Source: Pseudomonas sp. MYb118
Lineage (GTDB): Bacteria; Pseudomonadota; Gammaproteobacteria; Pseudomonadales; Pseudomonadaceae
DNA length: 64,000 bases
Reading direction: 5' to 3'
Assembly: GCF_040947875.1 (NCBI RefSeq)
Contig: NZ_JBFRXN010000002.1
Location: forward strand, 1,488,001 to 1,552,000
Part shown: positions 10,759 through 20,053 of the stretch, in pieces
Numbering within the stretch: the first letter of the stretch is position 1
How the letters are laid out: each line of letters starts with the position of its first letter
Made by a program: the position numbers and the translations under genes
The notes under the pieces: generated by a model
The model's database searches: none
Seen by the model: only the letters and a program-made list of their open reading frames with translations
Told to the model about the DNA's origin: nothing

Positions 10759-12657
10759 TCAGGAAACCTGCACCCGCCGCTTCTCTGCCAGCCAACTACG
10801 CCCATACAGCACAACAATCGCAATGATCGCCACGGCCTGGGCACTCAGCGAGTAGGCATCGGCATGAATACCCAACCAGTCGAACTCAAAGAAGGCGACC
10901 GGCCGCGTGCCGAAGATCCCGGCTTCCTGCAACGCCTTCACGCCATGCCCGGCAAACACCACCGACAGCGCGCACAACAACGCGGCGTTGATGCTGAAGA
11001 ACAACGCCAGCGGCAGCTTCGCCGAGCCGCGCAGGATCACCCACGCCAGGCCCACCAGCAGCACCAGCGCCGTCGCACCACCGGCAAGCACCGCGTTGTG
11101 CCCCGCCGGCCCGGCCTGCAACCACAGGGTTTCGTAGAACAGGATCACTTCGAACAGCTCGCGATACACCGAGAAGAACGCCAGCGTGGCAAAACCGAAA
11201 CGCCCACCGCCGCCCACCAGGCTGCTCTTGATGTAATCCTGCCAGGCGGCCGCGTGGCGACGGTCGTGCATCCACACGCCCAGCCAGAGCACCATGACCG
11301 AGGCAAACAACGCTGTAGCACCTTCCAGCAGTTCGCGCTGCGAGCCGCTGACATCAATCACATACGCCGCCAGGGCCCAGGTTCCCAGGCCCGCCAGCAA
11401 CGCCAGGCCCCAACCGGCGTTGACGCTGCGTACCGCCGATTCCTGGCCGGTGTTGCGCAGGAACGCGAGGATCGCCGCCAGCACCAGAATCGCTTCCAGG
11501 CCTTCGCGCAGCAGAATCAGCAGGCCGGAAATGTAGCTCAGCGACCAGCTCAAGCCATCGCCGCCGAGCAGGCCGGCAGACTCCTTCAGCTTGGCCTTGG
11601 CTGCGTCCAGGCGCTGCTCGACCTCAGCCACCGGCAAACCGTCCTGCAACGACTGCCGAAACGCCATCAGGGACTTTTCAGTGTCCTTGCGCACGTTGGC
11701 ATCGACGTTGTCCAGGGAGCTTTCGACCAGTTCGAAACCTTCAAGGTAAGCCGCCACCGACAGGTCGTAGGCCTGATCGTGATCACCGGCGCGATAGGCC
11801 ACGATGCTCTTGTCCAGGGTGGTCGCGGTGTAGTCGAGCAATTGCCCCGGACCACGTTTGACCTGGGTCGGTTGCGCCCGCTGGGCACGGAACGTCGCGA
11901 CCGCTTGTGGGCCTTCGGCGGCCTGCACCTCGGCCGGGGTCTGACGGGCCAGTTGGGCGATGTCATAGGTCTTTTCGCTGGTTGCGGCGGCAGGATCGGC
12001 ACTGAAACCGGCGATGTACGTCGCCAGGTCCCAACGCTGGCGATCATCCAGCTGATCGGCGAAGGCCGGCATGTCGGTGTCTTCGACGCCCATCCCCAGG
12101 GTGTTGTAGATCGCATAGAGGCTCAGGTGATCCAGGCGCGCGGCATCCCGCAGATTGGCCGGTGGCGGTGTCAGGCCGACACCGGCCGGGCCATCACCGG
12201 CCCCGGTGTCGCCGTGGCACACCGAGCAATGCTGGGCATACAGTGGCGCGCCGCGGGTCGGGTCCGGGGTAATGACCGGTGCCTGGCTCACCTCGTAGGT
12301 CACCGCCAGCTGCGCCCCGAGCTGGCGCGCCTGGCGGGCCACCTCCGTGCCCTCCTGACGGGCGGCGATGGCGCCTTGCAGCGCGTGCACGCCCTGCTCA
12401 AGCCCGGCCTTTTCAGGTTTGTCCGGCATCGCGGCGACCAGGCCTTGCAACACCTTGGCAAATTCCAGCTGTTCGCGGTATTCGGATTCATTGATAACGT
12501 GGCCGGCGTCAACCGATTGCGGGTAATCCGCACCAATGTAATCGAGCAGATGCAGCGCCTGCGGCGCACCTTCCACGGTGTCGGCCAGCAGATTGAAGCT
12601 GCACAAGGCAACCAGCGGCAACGCCAGCCAGGCCAGGAAACGGGACGGGGCAGTCAT
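10759..12657 (-). CDS. Cytochrome c / FTR1-type iron permease fusion
   Basis: A 632-residue protein that joins a periplasmic cytochrome-like half to an FTR1 iron permease. A signal peptide is followed by a helical region. A CXXCH haem site (CSVCHGD) lies near residue 145, with a possible methionine ligand in the MGVEDTDMPAF region. The C-terminal half has about seven membrane helices with two REXXE iron-binding motifs, REGLE and RELFE. FTR1 proteins take up ferric iron produced by oxidation of ferrous iron, and the haem half may pass on the electron. No adjacent efeO/efeB genes are present. Confidence 0.9.
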   Translation of the reverse strand: MTAPSRFLAWLALPLVALCSFNLLADTVEGAPQALHLLDYIGADYPQSVDAGHVINESEYREQLEFAKVLQGLVAAMPDKPEKAGLEQGVHALQGAIAARQEGTEVARQARQLGAQLAVTYEVSQAPVITPDPTRGAPLYAQHCSVCHGDTGAGDGPAGVGLTPPPANLRDAARLDHLSLYAIYNTLGMGVEDTDMPAFADQLDDRQRWDLATYIAGFSADPAAATSEKTYDIAQLARQTPAEVQAAEGPQAVATFRAQRAQPTQVKRGPGQLLDYTATTLDKSIVAYRAGDHDQAYDLSVAAYLEGFELVESSLDNVDANVRKDTEKSLMAFRQSLQDGLPVAEVEQRLDAAKAKLKESAGLLGGDGLSWSLSYISGLLILLREGLEAILVLAAILAFLRNTGQESAVRSVNAGWGLALLAGLGTWALAAYVIDVSGSQRELLEGATALFASVMVLWLGVWMHDRRHAAAWQDYIKSSLVGGGGRFGFATLAFFSVYRELFEVILFYETLWLQAGPAGHNAVLAGGATALVLLVGLAWVILRGSAKLPLALFFSINAALLCALSVVFAGHGVKALQEAGIFGTRPVAFFEFDWLGIHADAYSLSAQAVAIIAIVVLYGRSWLAEKRRVQVS

Positions 12658-12966
12658 TGATGAATCTCAATTGGAAATACGAAGTAACACATTGTTCACT
12701 TCGAAAGACTTTCACTCAAGCTTTGTTGTGAATCGCAGGTCAGGGATCTCGACTTTCGCTTCACTGGATGATGGCACTTTCTGAAATAGGCAGACTAAAA
12801 AGCCACTACAAAGCCATCATCCCTGTTTATAATGCCGCGCCCGTATTTCTGCTCGACAGGGCATTCAAGCTCCCCGCTCCGGGGAATTGGCAGGACGCCA
12901 GTCTGCGCCGATAGGTCTCACCAGCCAGACCGGCAAGCAACGGCTGCTTTCAGGGAAGAAGTATCC
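12658..12966. other. Divergent promoter region, FTR1 gene / lipoprotein operon
   Basis: About 310 bases without a gene. A TATAAT at 12828-12833 with a weak upstream hexamer (actaca, 17-base spacer) is a candidate -10 for the + strand operon. A small hairpin tccccgctccgggga lies near 12871. I do not see a convincing Fur box. Confidence 0.4.
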
Positions 12967-14364
12967 ATGGCCTCCCGCGCCCTTACCGTGATCGCGCTCG
13001 GCGCTGTCACCCTGCTCTCCGGCTGTTCGGCGTTCCGCAATTACGATTCCGAACTCGCACAAACCAACCAGCAACTGGCTTCCGGCAACGTCGATGCGGC
13101 CCTGACCCTGCTGGAAAAGAACAACACCGGAGAAGACAAGGACCTGCTCTATTACTTCGAGAAGGGTGAGCTGCTGCGCGCCAAGGGCGACCTGTCCGGC
13201 AGCCAGAACGCCTGGGGCAGCGCCGACGTCGTGGTCGGCCAGTGGGAAGACGCGGTCAAGCTCGACACCGGCAAATACCTCGCCCAGTTCGGCAGCTTCC
13301 TGGTCAACGACAAGGTCCGCCGCTACGAAGGCTACGACTACGAAAAAGTCATGCTGACCACGCAGATGGCCCTGAACCTGCTGGCCGTCAACGACTTCGA
13401 CGGCGCTCGTACCGCCATCAAGAAAACCCACGAACGCGAAGCCGTGATCGCCGACCTGCGCGACAAGGAATACCTCAAGAGCGAAGAGGAAGCCGAGAAG
13501 GAAGGCATCAAGACTGAATACAAGGACTTGCAGGGTTACCCGGTGGCCAGCCTCGATGCGCCGGAAGTGGTCAGCCTGAAAAACAGCTACCAGAGTGCGT
13601 TCAGTCATTACCTGGCCGGCTTCGTCTATGAAGCCCTGGGTGAGAGGGACCTGGCCGCGCCGGGTTACCGCAAGGCCGCCGAACTGCGCCCGAACACCCC
13701 GCTGCTGGAACAGGCGCTCAAGGACCTCGACAAGAAGGGCAGCAAGGACGAGGACAGCGACATCCTGATCGTCGTGCAGAGCGGCCTGGCACCCGCCCGT
13801 GACTCGATCCGCATCCCCCTGCCCCTGCCGATCAGCGGCAACGTGGTGATCACCCCACTGTCGTTCCCGATCATCAAGCCTGACACTTCCACCACCCCGT
13901 TCGCCCAGCTCGGCGTGGATGGCAAACAGCTGGACCTGACGTTGCTCAACAGCACCACCGCCATGTCCCGCCGCGCGCTGCGTGACGACATGCCTGGCAT
14001 CATCGTGCGCACCACCGTGCGCGCCGTCACTCGTGGCGTGGCGCAGAAGAAGATCAACGAAACCAACCCGCTCGCCGGCCTGGCGGTCGGTATCACTTCA
14101 GCGGTGCTCGAAGGTGCCGATACCCGTACGTGGCGCACCCTGCCGGACAACACCCAGGTGGTGCGCCTGCGCCTGAAGAAAGGCGAGCACCAGGTCACCC
14201 TGCCAAGTGCGGCCGGTGGCTCGCAGGTCAAGATCACCGTGGACCAGCGCTACCAGGTCATCAGCCTGCGTGCCGTAGGTAACCAGGTATTCGCCAGCGG
14301 CGTGGCCGCCCACGTCACCCCGAGCGCGAACCCGACGGCCGTGGCCAGCCTCAAACAACCTTAA
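12967..14364 (+). CDS. COG3014 family lipoprotein, TPR-like
   Basis: A 465-residue predicted lipoprotein. The start at 12967 gives the signal peptide MASRALTVIALGAVTLLSGC with lipobox LLSGC. The N-terminal half is helical and repeat-like (QLASGNVDAALTLLEKN; GELLRAKGDLSGSQNAW; AGFVYEALGERDLAAPGYRKAAEL), resembling TPRs. The C-terminal half is rich in beta-type segments. It is the first gene of a four-gene run with ycfL-, lpoB- and CsgG-like genes, suggesting an envelope complex connected to the outer membrane. Function unknown. Confidence 0.8.
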   Translation: MASRALTVIALGAVTLLSGCSAFRNYDSELAQTNQQLASGNVDAALTLLEKNNTGEDKDLLYYFEKGELLRAKGDLSGSQNAWGSADVVVGQWEDAVKLDTGKYLAQFGSFLVNDKVRRYEGYDYEKVMLTTQMALNLLAVNDFDGARTAIKKTHEREAVIADLRDKEYLKSEEEAEKEGIKTEYKDLQGYPVASLDAPEVVSLKNSYQSAFSHYLAGFVYEALGERDLAAPGYRKAAELRPNTPLLEQALKDLDKKGSKDEDSDILIVVQSGLAPARDSIRIPLPLPISGNVVITPLSFPIIKPDTSTTPFAQLGVDGKQLDLTLLNSTTAMSRRALRDDMPGIIVRTTVRAVTRGVAQKKINETNPLAGLAVGITSAVLEGADTRTWRTLPDNTQVVRLRLKKGEHQVTLPSAAGGSQVKITVDQRYQVISLRAVGNQVFASGVAAHVTPSANPTAVASLKQP

Positions 14365-14379
14365 GAACGGAGTCTTTGC

Positions 14380-14751
14380 ATGCGTTTCAAACTGATCGCC
14401 GTCTGCGCACTGGCCTTGCTGGCCGGTTGCGCCACACCGCCACCACCGGAGCCTGGCACTGCGGCCAGCAAGGTCGTGGCCATGGGCAAACTGAAGAACA
14501 TCGTGGTAGGCGCCATGCGCGTCGCCCGGGAAAACGGTTTCATGACGGTCAATGTGCAGCTGAGCAACACCAGCTACAACAACAAGACCTTCTACTACCG
14601 CTTTGCCTGGCTCGGCCCTGAAGGCTTCCCGATTGGCGAAGAAGAAACCTGGAAAAGCCAGCTGATGTACGGCGAGCAGACCAGCTTCATCCAGGCCATC
14701 GCGCCGACTCCGAAAGCCGTGGATTTCCGCCTGGAAATCAAAACGCCTTAA
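14380..14751 (+). CDS. YcfL family lipoprotein (DUF1425)
   Basis: A 123-residue predicted outer-membrane lipoprotein with lipobox LLAGC at residues 13-17, then a proline-rich linker and a single beta-sandwich domain (VARENGFMTVNVQLSNTS, FYYRFAWLGPEGFPI). E. coli ycfL is also next to lpoB (ycfM), which supports the assignment. It lies 15 bases after the COG3014 gene with an AACGGAG site, so it is in the same operon. Confidence 0.85.
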   Translation: MRFKLIAVCALALLAGCATPPPPEPGTAASKVVAMGKLKNIVVGAMRVARENGFMTVNVQLSNTSYNNKTFYYRFAWLGPEGFPIGEEETWKSQLMYGEQTSFIQAIAPTPKAVDFRLEIKTP

Positions 14752-14783
14752 CCCCTTTTCGTTCAGTTTCAGAGAGCATTCCC

Positions 14784-15371
14784 ATGTTTGCACGCTTTTC
14801 CTTCATCGCCGTCATCGCCCTGCTGGCCAGTGGCTGTGCCAACACTTCGCCGACCCTGGGCAGCAAGAACATCAGCTACGGCGACACCAAGGCCGTGGAA
14901 ACCGTGACCAATGAGTTCGGTTCGACCGACCTGCAAATGATCGCCGAATCCATGACCCGCTCCCTGGCCCAGTCCGGCATCCTGCAGGGCCGTCCGGTGG
15001 TTCAGGTCTATGACGTGAAGAACAAGACCAGCGAGTACATCGACACCCGCGAAATCACCACCAGCATCAAAACCCAGCTGATGAAGTCCGGCACCGCTCG
15101 CTTCGCCAGCGACAACACCCAGATGCAGAGCCAGGTCGACCAGCTCAAGCTGCAAAACCAGAGCGGCCTGTACAAGAAGAACACCGTGGCCAAGACCGGC
15201 AACATGATCGCCGCCAAATACCGTCTTGAAGGTTCGATCAGCTCGATCGTCAAGCGCAGCAGCGACTACAAGGACGTCTTCTACAAATTCAGCCTGCAAC
15301 TGATCGACGTTGAAAGCGGTCTGGCCGAGTGGATGGACGAAAAAGAGATCCGCAAGACCACGGAGCGTTAA
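14784..15371 (+). CDS. LpoB-like penicillin-binding protein activator
   Basis: A 195-residue lipoprotein (lipobox ASGC at 16-19) of the LpoB family. In enterobacteria LpoB reaches from the outer membrane to activate PBP1b. The domain shows VYDVKNKTSEYIDTREITTSI, KYRLEGSISSI and the terminal YKFSLQLIDVESGLAEW strand typical of LpoB and CsgG folds. Its synteny with ycfL is as in E. coli. P. aeruginosa PBP1b is activated by an unrelated protein, LpoP, so the partner of this pseudomonad homologue is uncertain; hence no gene symbol is given. Confidence 0.8.
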   Translation: MFARFSFIAVIALLASGCANTSPTLGSKNISYGDTKAVETVTNEFGSTDLQMIAESMTRSLAQSGILQGRPVVQVYDVKNKTSEYIDTREITTSIKTQLMKSGTARFASDNTQMQSQVDQLKLQNQSGLYKKNTVAKTGNMIAAKYRLEGSISSIVKRSSDYKDVFYKFSLQLIDVESGLAEWMDEKEIRKTTER

Positions 15372-15374
15372 TCA

Positions 15375-16118
15375 ATGCGCGCATGGATTGGCATGATGGC
15401 AATGGCTTGCGCGTTCAGCGTGCAAGCGGCGCCGAAAGTCGCAGTGACGGACCTGGCGTACCAGGAACGTGTGGAGCAGTACATCCACATCGTTTCGGCG
15501 CAGAACAACTTCCAGGCCAACCGTTACAGCGCCAGCGGTGCTTCGAGCTACAACGAAATCGAAGCCACCACCAGCTACATCGAACAAGGTGAGCTGCGTA
15601 AATTCACTGGCGACATCAAGGGCGAGATCCTGCGCACCGGTATGTTCCAGCTGGTGCAAGGCACGCCGTATACCGCCGCTTCCAAGGGCGATGTGTACGA
15701 CGTGATCAAGCGGATCAAGGCCGGCAACTTCAAGGGCGCCGACTATGTGCTGTTCGGCACCGTGTCGGACATCGACTTCAACCGCGATGTCACCGAGCTG
15801 GCCAATACCGACAGCTACTCGGCGATCCTGGCGTTGACCCTGGTGGCCGACTTCAGCCTGATCAACACCCGCACCTTCGAGATCACCTCGGCCTTCACGG
15901 CGATGGGCGAAGGCCAGGACACCAAGCTGGTCAATCATCGCGACGTGCGCGTCTCGCTGAACCGTCCACGGGTGGTGCGTGACGTGTCCAAGGCGCTGGG
16001 CGAGGACGTAGCCGCGCAACTGAGCCAGCAGCTCGGCGGCGATGGCAACGTACAGCCAGGCAAACCGGCGGCACGCAACAACCTGCCAGCGGATACGGCG
16101 CCGGTGATCCTGCGCTGA
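15375..16118 (+). CDS. CsgG/LpoB-fold periplasmic protein
   Basis: A 247-residue secreted protein, with signal peptide MRAWIGMMAMACAFSVQA cut before APKVAV and no lipobox. It shares the fold signature of the preceding gene (VAVTDLAYQERVEQYI at the N-terminus; GADYVLFGTVSDIDF; LVADFSLINTRTFEI), suggesting an ancient duplication of the LpoB-like gene. It starts 3 bases after the lpoB-like stop, so translation is probably coupled. The C-terminal tail is proline/alanine-rich. A bidirectional terminator follows. Specific role unknown. Confidence 0.78.
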   Translation: MRAWIGMMAMACAFSVQAAPKVAVTDLAYQERVEQYIHIVSAQNNFQANRYSASGASSYNEIEATTSYIEQGELRKFTGDIKGEILRTGMFQLVQGTPYTAASKGDVYDVIKRIKAGNFKGADYVLFGTVSDIDFNRDVTELANTDSYSAILALTLVADFSLINTRTFEITSAFTAMGEGQDTKLVNHRDVRVSLNRPRVVRDVSKALGEDVAAQLSQQLGGDGNVQPGKPAARNNLPADTAPVILR

Positions 16119-16129
16119 TAGCGGACATG

Positions 16130-16159
16130 AAAAAGGCGACCCAAAGGGTCGCCTTTTTT
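16130..16159. terminator. Bidirectional terminator, lpo operon / lysE-type gene
   Basis: The stem ggcgaccc (16135-16142) pairs with gggtcgcc (16146-16153), flanked by five A's and six T's. Confidence 0.9.
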
Positions 16160-16172
16160 GTGCCTGGACGGT

Positions 16173-16805
16173 TTACACCGCGGCTTTGCGCAAGGTCGCC
16201 ATGAACGCCGCCGCGCCGATGAACAAACCGGCAAACGTGCGGTTCATGCGCTTCTGCTGTTTAGGCGTGCGCAGCAGGCGCAGCACTTTCGACGCCAGGC
16301 CCGTGTAGCCGGCCATGACGATCAGGTCGACACAGACCATGGTCACGCCGATCACCAGGTACTGGATCAGCAGCGGCGCATGCGGGTCGATGAACTGCGG
16401 TAATACCGCCAGCATGAACACCAGGGCCTTGGGGTTGCTGATGTTCACCAGAAAGCCGCGGAACACCAGGGCCATCGGCTTGCCGATCTGGCGCACGGCC
16501 GCGTCGTCGCTCATGTCGCTGGGCAGCGCGCGCCATTGCTTGATCGCCAGGTAAACCAGGTAGGCCACACCGAACCACTTGATCGCGTAAAACGCGGTGG
16601 CCGAGGCCGTCAGAATCGCGCCCACACCGGCGCCGACGATCGCGATCTGCACCGCCAGACCCAATTGCAGACCCAGGGCGTTCCAGTAACCGCGCCAGAA
16701 ACCGTATTGCAGACCACTGGACATCGACGCAATGGCGCCAGCACCGGGAGACAGACTGATCACCCAGCAGGCGGCAAAAAACGCCAGCCATGTTTGAAGC
16801 TCCAT
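16173..16805 (-). CDS. LysE/RhtB family amino-acid exporter
   Basis: A 210-residue inner-membrane exporter with about six transmembrane segments and the family N-terminal signature ISLSPGAGAIASMSSGLQYGF. The central RGFLVNISNPKALVFMLAVLPQF is the conserved RhtB-type motif. Family members export homoserine, threonine, lysine or lactones; the substrate cannot be read from sequence. It is a single gene on the minus strand, and its upstream region is bounded by a REP pair. Confidence 0.9.
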   Translation of the reverse strand: MELQTWLAFFAACWVISLSPGAGAIASMSSGLQYGFWRGYWNALGLQLGLAVQIAIVGAGVGAILTASATAFYAIKWFGVAYLVYLAIKQWRALPSDMSDDAAVRQIGKPMALVFRGFLVNISNPKALVFMLAVLPQFIDPHAPLLIQYLVIGVTMVCVDLIVMAGYTGLASKVLRLLRTPKQQKRMNRTFAGLFIGAAAFMATLRKAAV

Positions 16806-16901
16806 CGCACACCTCGACTCAGACTCGTGACAGATGTCTAAGCTAATGCGGCTTCGGGCGGATGACTACCGATTTTTTTGCGGGATGTGTCAGACACAAT
16901 C

Positions 16902-17019
16902 CCTGTAGGAGCGAGCTTGTCGAGGCGTCGAACCGTCGCGATGGTCGCCAACGATGACGCTGGCTGCCTGACACCCGGCGGTGCCTGGACCACCATCGCG
17001 AGCAAGCTCGCTCCTACAG
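16902..17019. repeat. REP inverted pair, tgtaggagc variant
   Basis: A ctgtaggagcgagcttgtcg copy and a reverse-complement copy ending ctcctacag flank about 70 bases. This is the T-variant of the repeat (tgtagg rather than tgtggg). The left copy is interrupted by about 12 bases (aggcgtcgaacc). Confidence 0.8.
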
Positions 17020-17046
17020 GTAGCAATCGGTCAGGCAACGGAAGGT

Positions 17047-17628
17047 TTATTTTTCAAACCCGGAAGATGGAAACACATCCCCCCCACGCCAGCGCCGAAC
17101 CGAACGCTGGAAGAACAGGCTGTTGGGCACCTGCACCATAGCGCTGCCGGTTCCCAGTTCCTCAGCCTCGATCAACGTGGTGTAGAGCAGGTTGATCGCC
17201 ACCACCCGGCCTTTGACGCCGGGCTTGTCGGTGGTGTCCACCAGTTCGACGATGTCGCCGATACGGAACGGCCCGACGGTGAAGATCAGGATCGCGCAGA
17301 GCAGGTTGGAGAGCACGCTCCACATGGCGAAGAACGCCACCGCCGCCACGGCCACGAAGCCGGACAACGCCGTCCACAGCACCGTGGCCGACACGCCTAG
17401 GCGCTCCAGGACGAAAATCAGCGCGCTGCCCATGATCAGCCAGCGCAGGCCGCCACGCAGCGGCATGAGCAGTTGCGGCGGCAGCGGATAACGCTCACCC
17501 AGGCGAGTCAGGCATTTGGCGACGAAACGTTGCGCGACATAGCCCGCCAGCAGGATCAGCAGGATCTGCACGACCAACCAGACCGGTTCGACCCAGGCCG
17601 CCGGCAGCGGCAGCTTGAACGCCTCCAT
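17047..17628 (-). CDS. Short MscS family mechanosensitive channel
   Basis: A 193-residue MscS-like protein with about three membrane segments and a pore-helix-like stretch (ALSGFVAVAAVAFFAMWSVLSN), followed by the beta domain (GPFRIGDIVELV, VVAINLLYTTLIEAE). It is shorter than E. coli MscS (286 residues) and lacks most of the C-terminal alpha/beta vestibule, as in other small pseudomonad members. Its ATG shares a base with the stop of the upstream ABC-F gene, so translation is coupled. Confidence 0.85.
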   Translation of the reverse strand: MEAFKLPLPAAWVEPVWLVVQILLILLAGYVAQRFVAKCLTRLGERYPLPPQLLMPLRGGLRWLIMGSALIFVLERLGVSATVLWTALSGFVAVAAVAFFAMWSVLSNLLCAILIFTVGPFRIGDIVELVDTTDKPGVKGRVVAINLLYTTLIEAEELGTGSAMVQVPNSLFFQRSVRRWRGGDVFPSSGFEK

Positions 17629-19538
17629 CAGGACAGCGCCTCCAGCTCCGCCTGCATGCTTTCAAGCAGTTCCAGGGCTTCCATCCAGGCCTCTTCCAGC
17701 TCCGCTTCCCGCACTTTCAACTTGGCCTGCTCGGCCAGCAGATCACGCAGCTCGTTCTTGCGCGCCGGTTCGTAGATGTCGCTGTCGCCGAGGCTGGCAT
17801 CGACTTTCGCCAGCTTCTCGTGCAGCTTGCCCAACTCGGCTTCGAGCTTGTCGGCTTCGCGCTTGTGCGGGGCCAGTTGCTGGCGCAACGCGGCGGCAGC
17901 CTGGCGCTGGGCCTTCTTGTCGGTCTTGTCGGGGTTGGCCGGCGTGGTGCTGACCGGGGCATTGCGCTGGCGGAAGTCGACCAGCCAACGGGCGTAGTCT
18001 TCCAGGTCGCCGTCGAATTCCTCGACCTTGCCATCCGCCACCAGGTAGAAGTTGTCGGTGGTGCTCTTGAGCAGATGACGGTCGTGGGAGACCACCAGTA
18101 CCGCGCCACTGAATTCCTGCAGGGCCATGGTCAGCGCCAGGCGCATTTCCAGGTCCAGGTGGTTGGTCGGTTCGTCGAGCAGCAACAGGTTCGGCCGCTC
18201 CCAGGCGATCAAAGCCAGGGCCAGGCGGGCCTTCTCGCCACCGGAGAAATTCAGCACCGGCTCGTCGATACGCGCGCCGCGGAAGTCGAAACCGCCGAGG
18301 AAGTCGCGCAGGGTCTGTTCACGCTCGGTGGGCGCCAGGCGCTGCAAGTGCAGCAACGGGCTGGCCTTGGAATCCAGGGAATCGAGCTGATGCTGGGCGA
18401 AGTAGCCGACCACGGTGTTCTCGCCACGGGTCATGCGCCCGGCCAGCGGCGACAGTTCACCGGCGAGGTTTTTGATCAGGGTCGACTTGCCCGCGCCGTT
18501 GGGGCCGAGCAAACCGATGCGCGCGCCCGGCGTCAGTTGCAGTTTGACCTTCTCCAGCACGGCCTTTTCGCCATAGCCCAGGCGGGCATCGGACAGGTCG
18601 ATCAACGGGCTGGAGATCTTGGTGGACTCGCGGAAGACGAAATCGAACGGCGAATCGACGTGGGCGGCGGACAGCTCTTCCATGCGCTCCAGCGCCTTGA
18701 TCCGGCTCTGGGCCTGACGGGCCTTGGTGGCCTGGGCCTTGAAGCGGGCGATGTAGCTTTCCATGTGCGCACGCTGCGCCTGCTGCTTCTCGTAGGCCTG
18801 CTGTTGCTGGGCCAGACGTTCGGCACGGGCGCGCTCGAAGGCAGTGTAGCCACCGCGGTACAGGGTGATCTTACGCTGGTCGACGTGGGCGACGTGATCG
18901 ACCACCTCGTCGAGGAAATCCCGGTCGTGGGAAATCAGCAACAGGGTGCCGGGGTAGCTCTTGAGCCACTCTTCGAGCCAGATGATGGCGTCTAGGTCCA
19001 GGTGGTTGGTCGGTTCGTCGAGCAGCAGCAGGTCCGATGGGCACATCAGGGCCTGCGCCAGGTTAAGGCGCATCCGCCAGCCACCGGAGAAATCGCCGAT
19101 CTGGCGATCCATCTGCTCATTGGTGAACCCGAGGCCGGCCAGCAATTTGCGAGCGCGGGCGTCAGCGGTGTAACCGTCGGCGCTGTCGAGCTCGGCATGC
19201 AGGCGCGCCTGGGCGGCACCGTCATGGGCCGCTTCGGCGGCCGCCAGGTCGCGTTGTACCTGACGCAGGCGCAGGTCGCCATCGAGCACGTAGTCGACCG
19301 CCAGGCGCTCGAGCGTGTCGACCTCCTGGCGCATGTGGGCGATACGCCAGTCGGCCGGCAGGAAGCAGTCACCCGAGTCCGGGTGCAGCTCGCCGCGAAG
19401 CAGGGCGAACAGGCTCGATTTGCCGGCGCCGTTGGCACCGATGAGGCCGGCTTTCTGGCCGGCGTGCAGGGTCAGCTCGGCGTCTTCTAGCAGACGCTGC
19501 GGGCCACGCTGTAAAGTCAGGTTCTGAAGTCGAATCAT
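17628..19538 (-). CDS. yheS: ABC-F ATPase, YheS type
   Basis: A soluble ABC-F protein of 636 residues, the length of E. coli YheS. ABC-F proteins bind the ribosomal E site and act on translation rather than transport. Two ATPase domains are present: Walker A GANGAGKS near residue 35 and GPNGAGKS near 345, with signatures DFSGGWRMRLNLAQAL and NFSGGEKARLALALI. The interdomain linker is basic and helical (about 225-290). A C-terminal coiled coil follows residue 540. The start at 19538 (MIRLQNLTLQRG) is the conserved one; the longer frame adds 11 residues without support. Confidence 0.93.
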   Translation of the reverse strand: MIRLQNLTLQRGPQRLLEDAELTLHAGQKAGLIGANGAGKSSLFALLRGELHPDSGDCFLPADWRIAHMRQEVDTLERLAVDYVLDGDLRLRQVQRDLAAAEAAHDGAAQARLHAELDSADGYTADARARKLLAGLGFTNEQMDRQIGDFSGGWRMRLNLAQALMCPSDLLLLDEPTNHLDLDAIIWLEEWLKSYPGTLLLISHDRDFLDEVVDHVAHVDQRKITLYRGGYTAFERARAERLAQQQQAYEKQQAQRAHMESYIARFKAQATKARQAQSRIKALERMEELSAAHVDSPFDFVFRESTKISSPLIDLSDARLGYGEKAVLEKVKLQLTPGARIGLLGPNGAGKSTLIKNLAGELSPLAGRMTRGENTVVGYFAQHQLDSLDSKASPLLHLQRLAPTEREQTLRDFLGGFDFRGARIDEPVLNFSGGEKARLALALIAWERPNLLLLDEPTNHLDLEMRLALTMALQEFSGAVLVVSHDRHLLKSTTDNFYLVADGKVEEFDGDLEDYARWLVDFRQRNAPVSTTPANPDKTDKKAQRQAAAALRQQLAPHKREADKLEAELGKLHEKLAKVDASLGDSDIYEPARKNELRDLLAEQAKLKVREAELEEAWMEALELLESMQAELEALS

Positions 19539-19588
19539 AATGGCGGCGGAGTCTACCAGCTTCGCTCGCAACTGGCGCGAGTAGCACT

Positions 19589-20053
19589 ATGTCCTCTGAC
19601 CTGTGGAGCTTTTCCCTTGATACCTATGCCCGGCCCGGCGTAGAGACCGCATGCCTGACCCTGCAATCGAGCGGGGTCAATGTGTGCCTGTTGCTGTGCG
19701 GCTTGTGGCTGGGGCAACGTGGCGTCGCCTGTAGCGAACAACGCCTGCAACAGCTTCGTGAGGTGGTCGAACCCTGGGATATGCAGGTCGTTGCGCCGCT
19801 GCGCTCCTTGCGCACGCAATGGAAAACCGGGGCCCGTGCAGATGCCGAGCTCAATGCCTTACGCGAGCAGATCAAGGCGCTCGAGCTGGAAGCTGAACGG
19901 CAACTGTTGGTGCGACTGGAGCGATTGGCACAGGACTGGCCACAGGATCAGGCGACCGACGTGTCGGCCTGGCTTGCCGGTGTCGCGGCGAACGCCCAAC
20001 ACCTGGCCCGCGACGCGCTGCATCAGCTGCGCGTCGCGGCAACCGGCACTTAG
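19589..20053 (+). CDS. TIGR02444 family protein
   Basis: A 154-residue conserved protein beginning MSSDLWSFSLDTYARPGVE, the hallmark of the TIGR02444 family, which is largely found in gammaproteobacteria and has no known function. The family core is followed by a helical region with a Glu/Arg-rich coiled-coil-like segment (ELNALREQIKALELEAERQLL). It is divergent from the ABC-F gene, and its last 4 bases overlap the end of the convergent algP. Confidence 0.8.
   Translation: MSSDLWSFSLDTYARPGVETACLTLQSSGVNVCLLLCGLWLGQRGVACSEQRLQQLREVVEPWDMQVVAPLRSLRTQWKTGARADAELNALREQIKALELEAERQLLVRLERLAQDWPQDQATDVSAWLAGVAANAQHLARDALHQLRVAATGT

Noticed and set aside
12658..12720. Fur box upstream of the FTR1 iron permease gene
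   Set aside because: No stretch fits the GATAAT-type hexamer repeats well enough to support a call.
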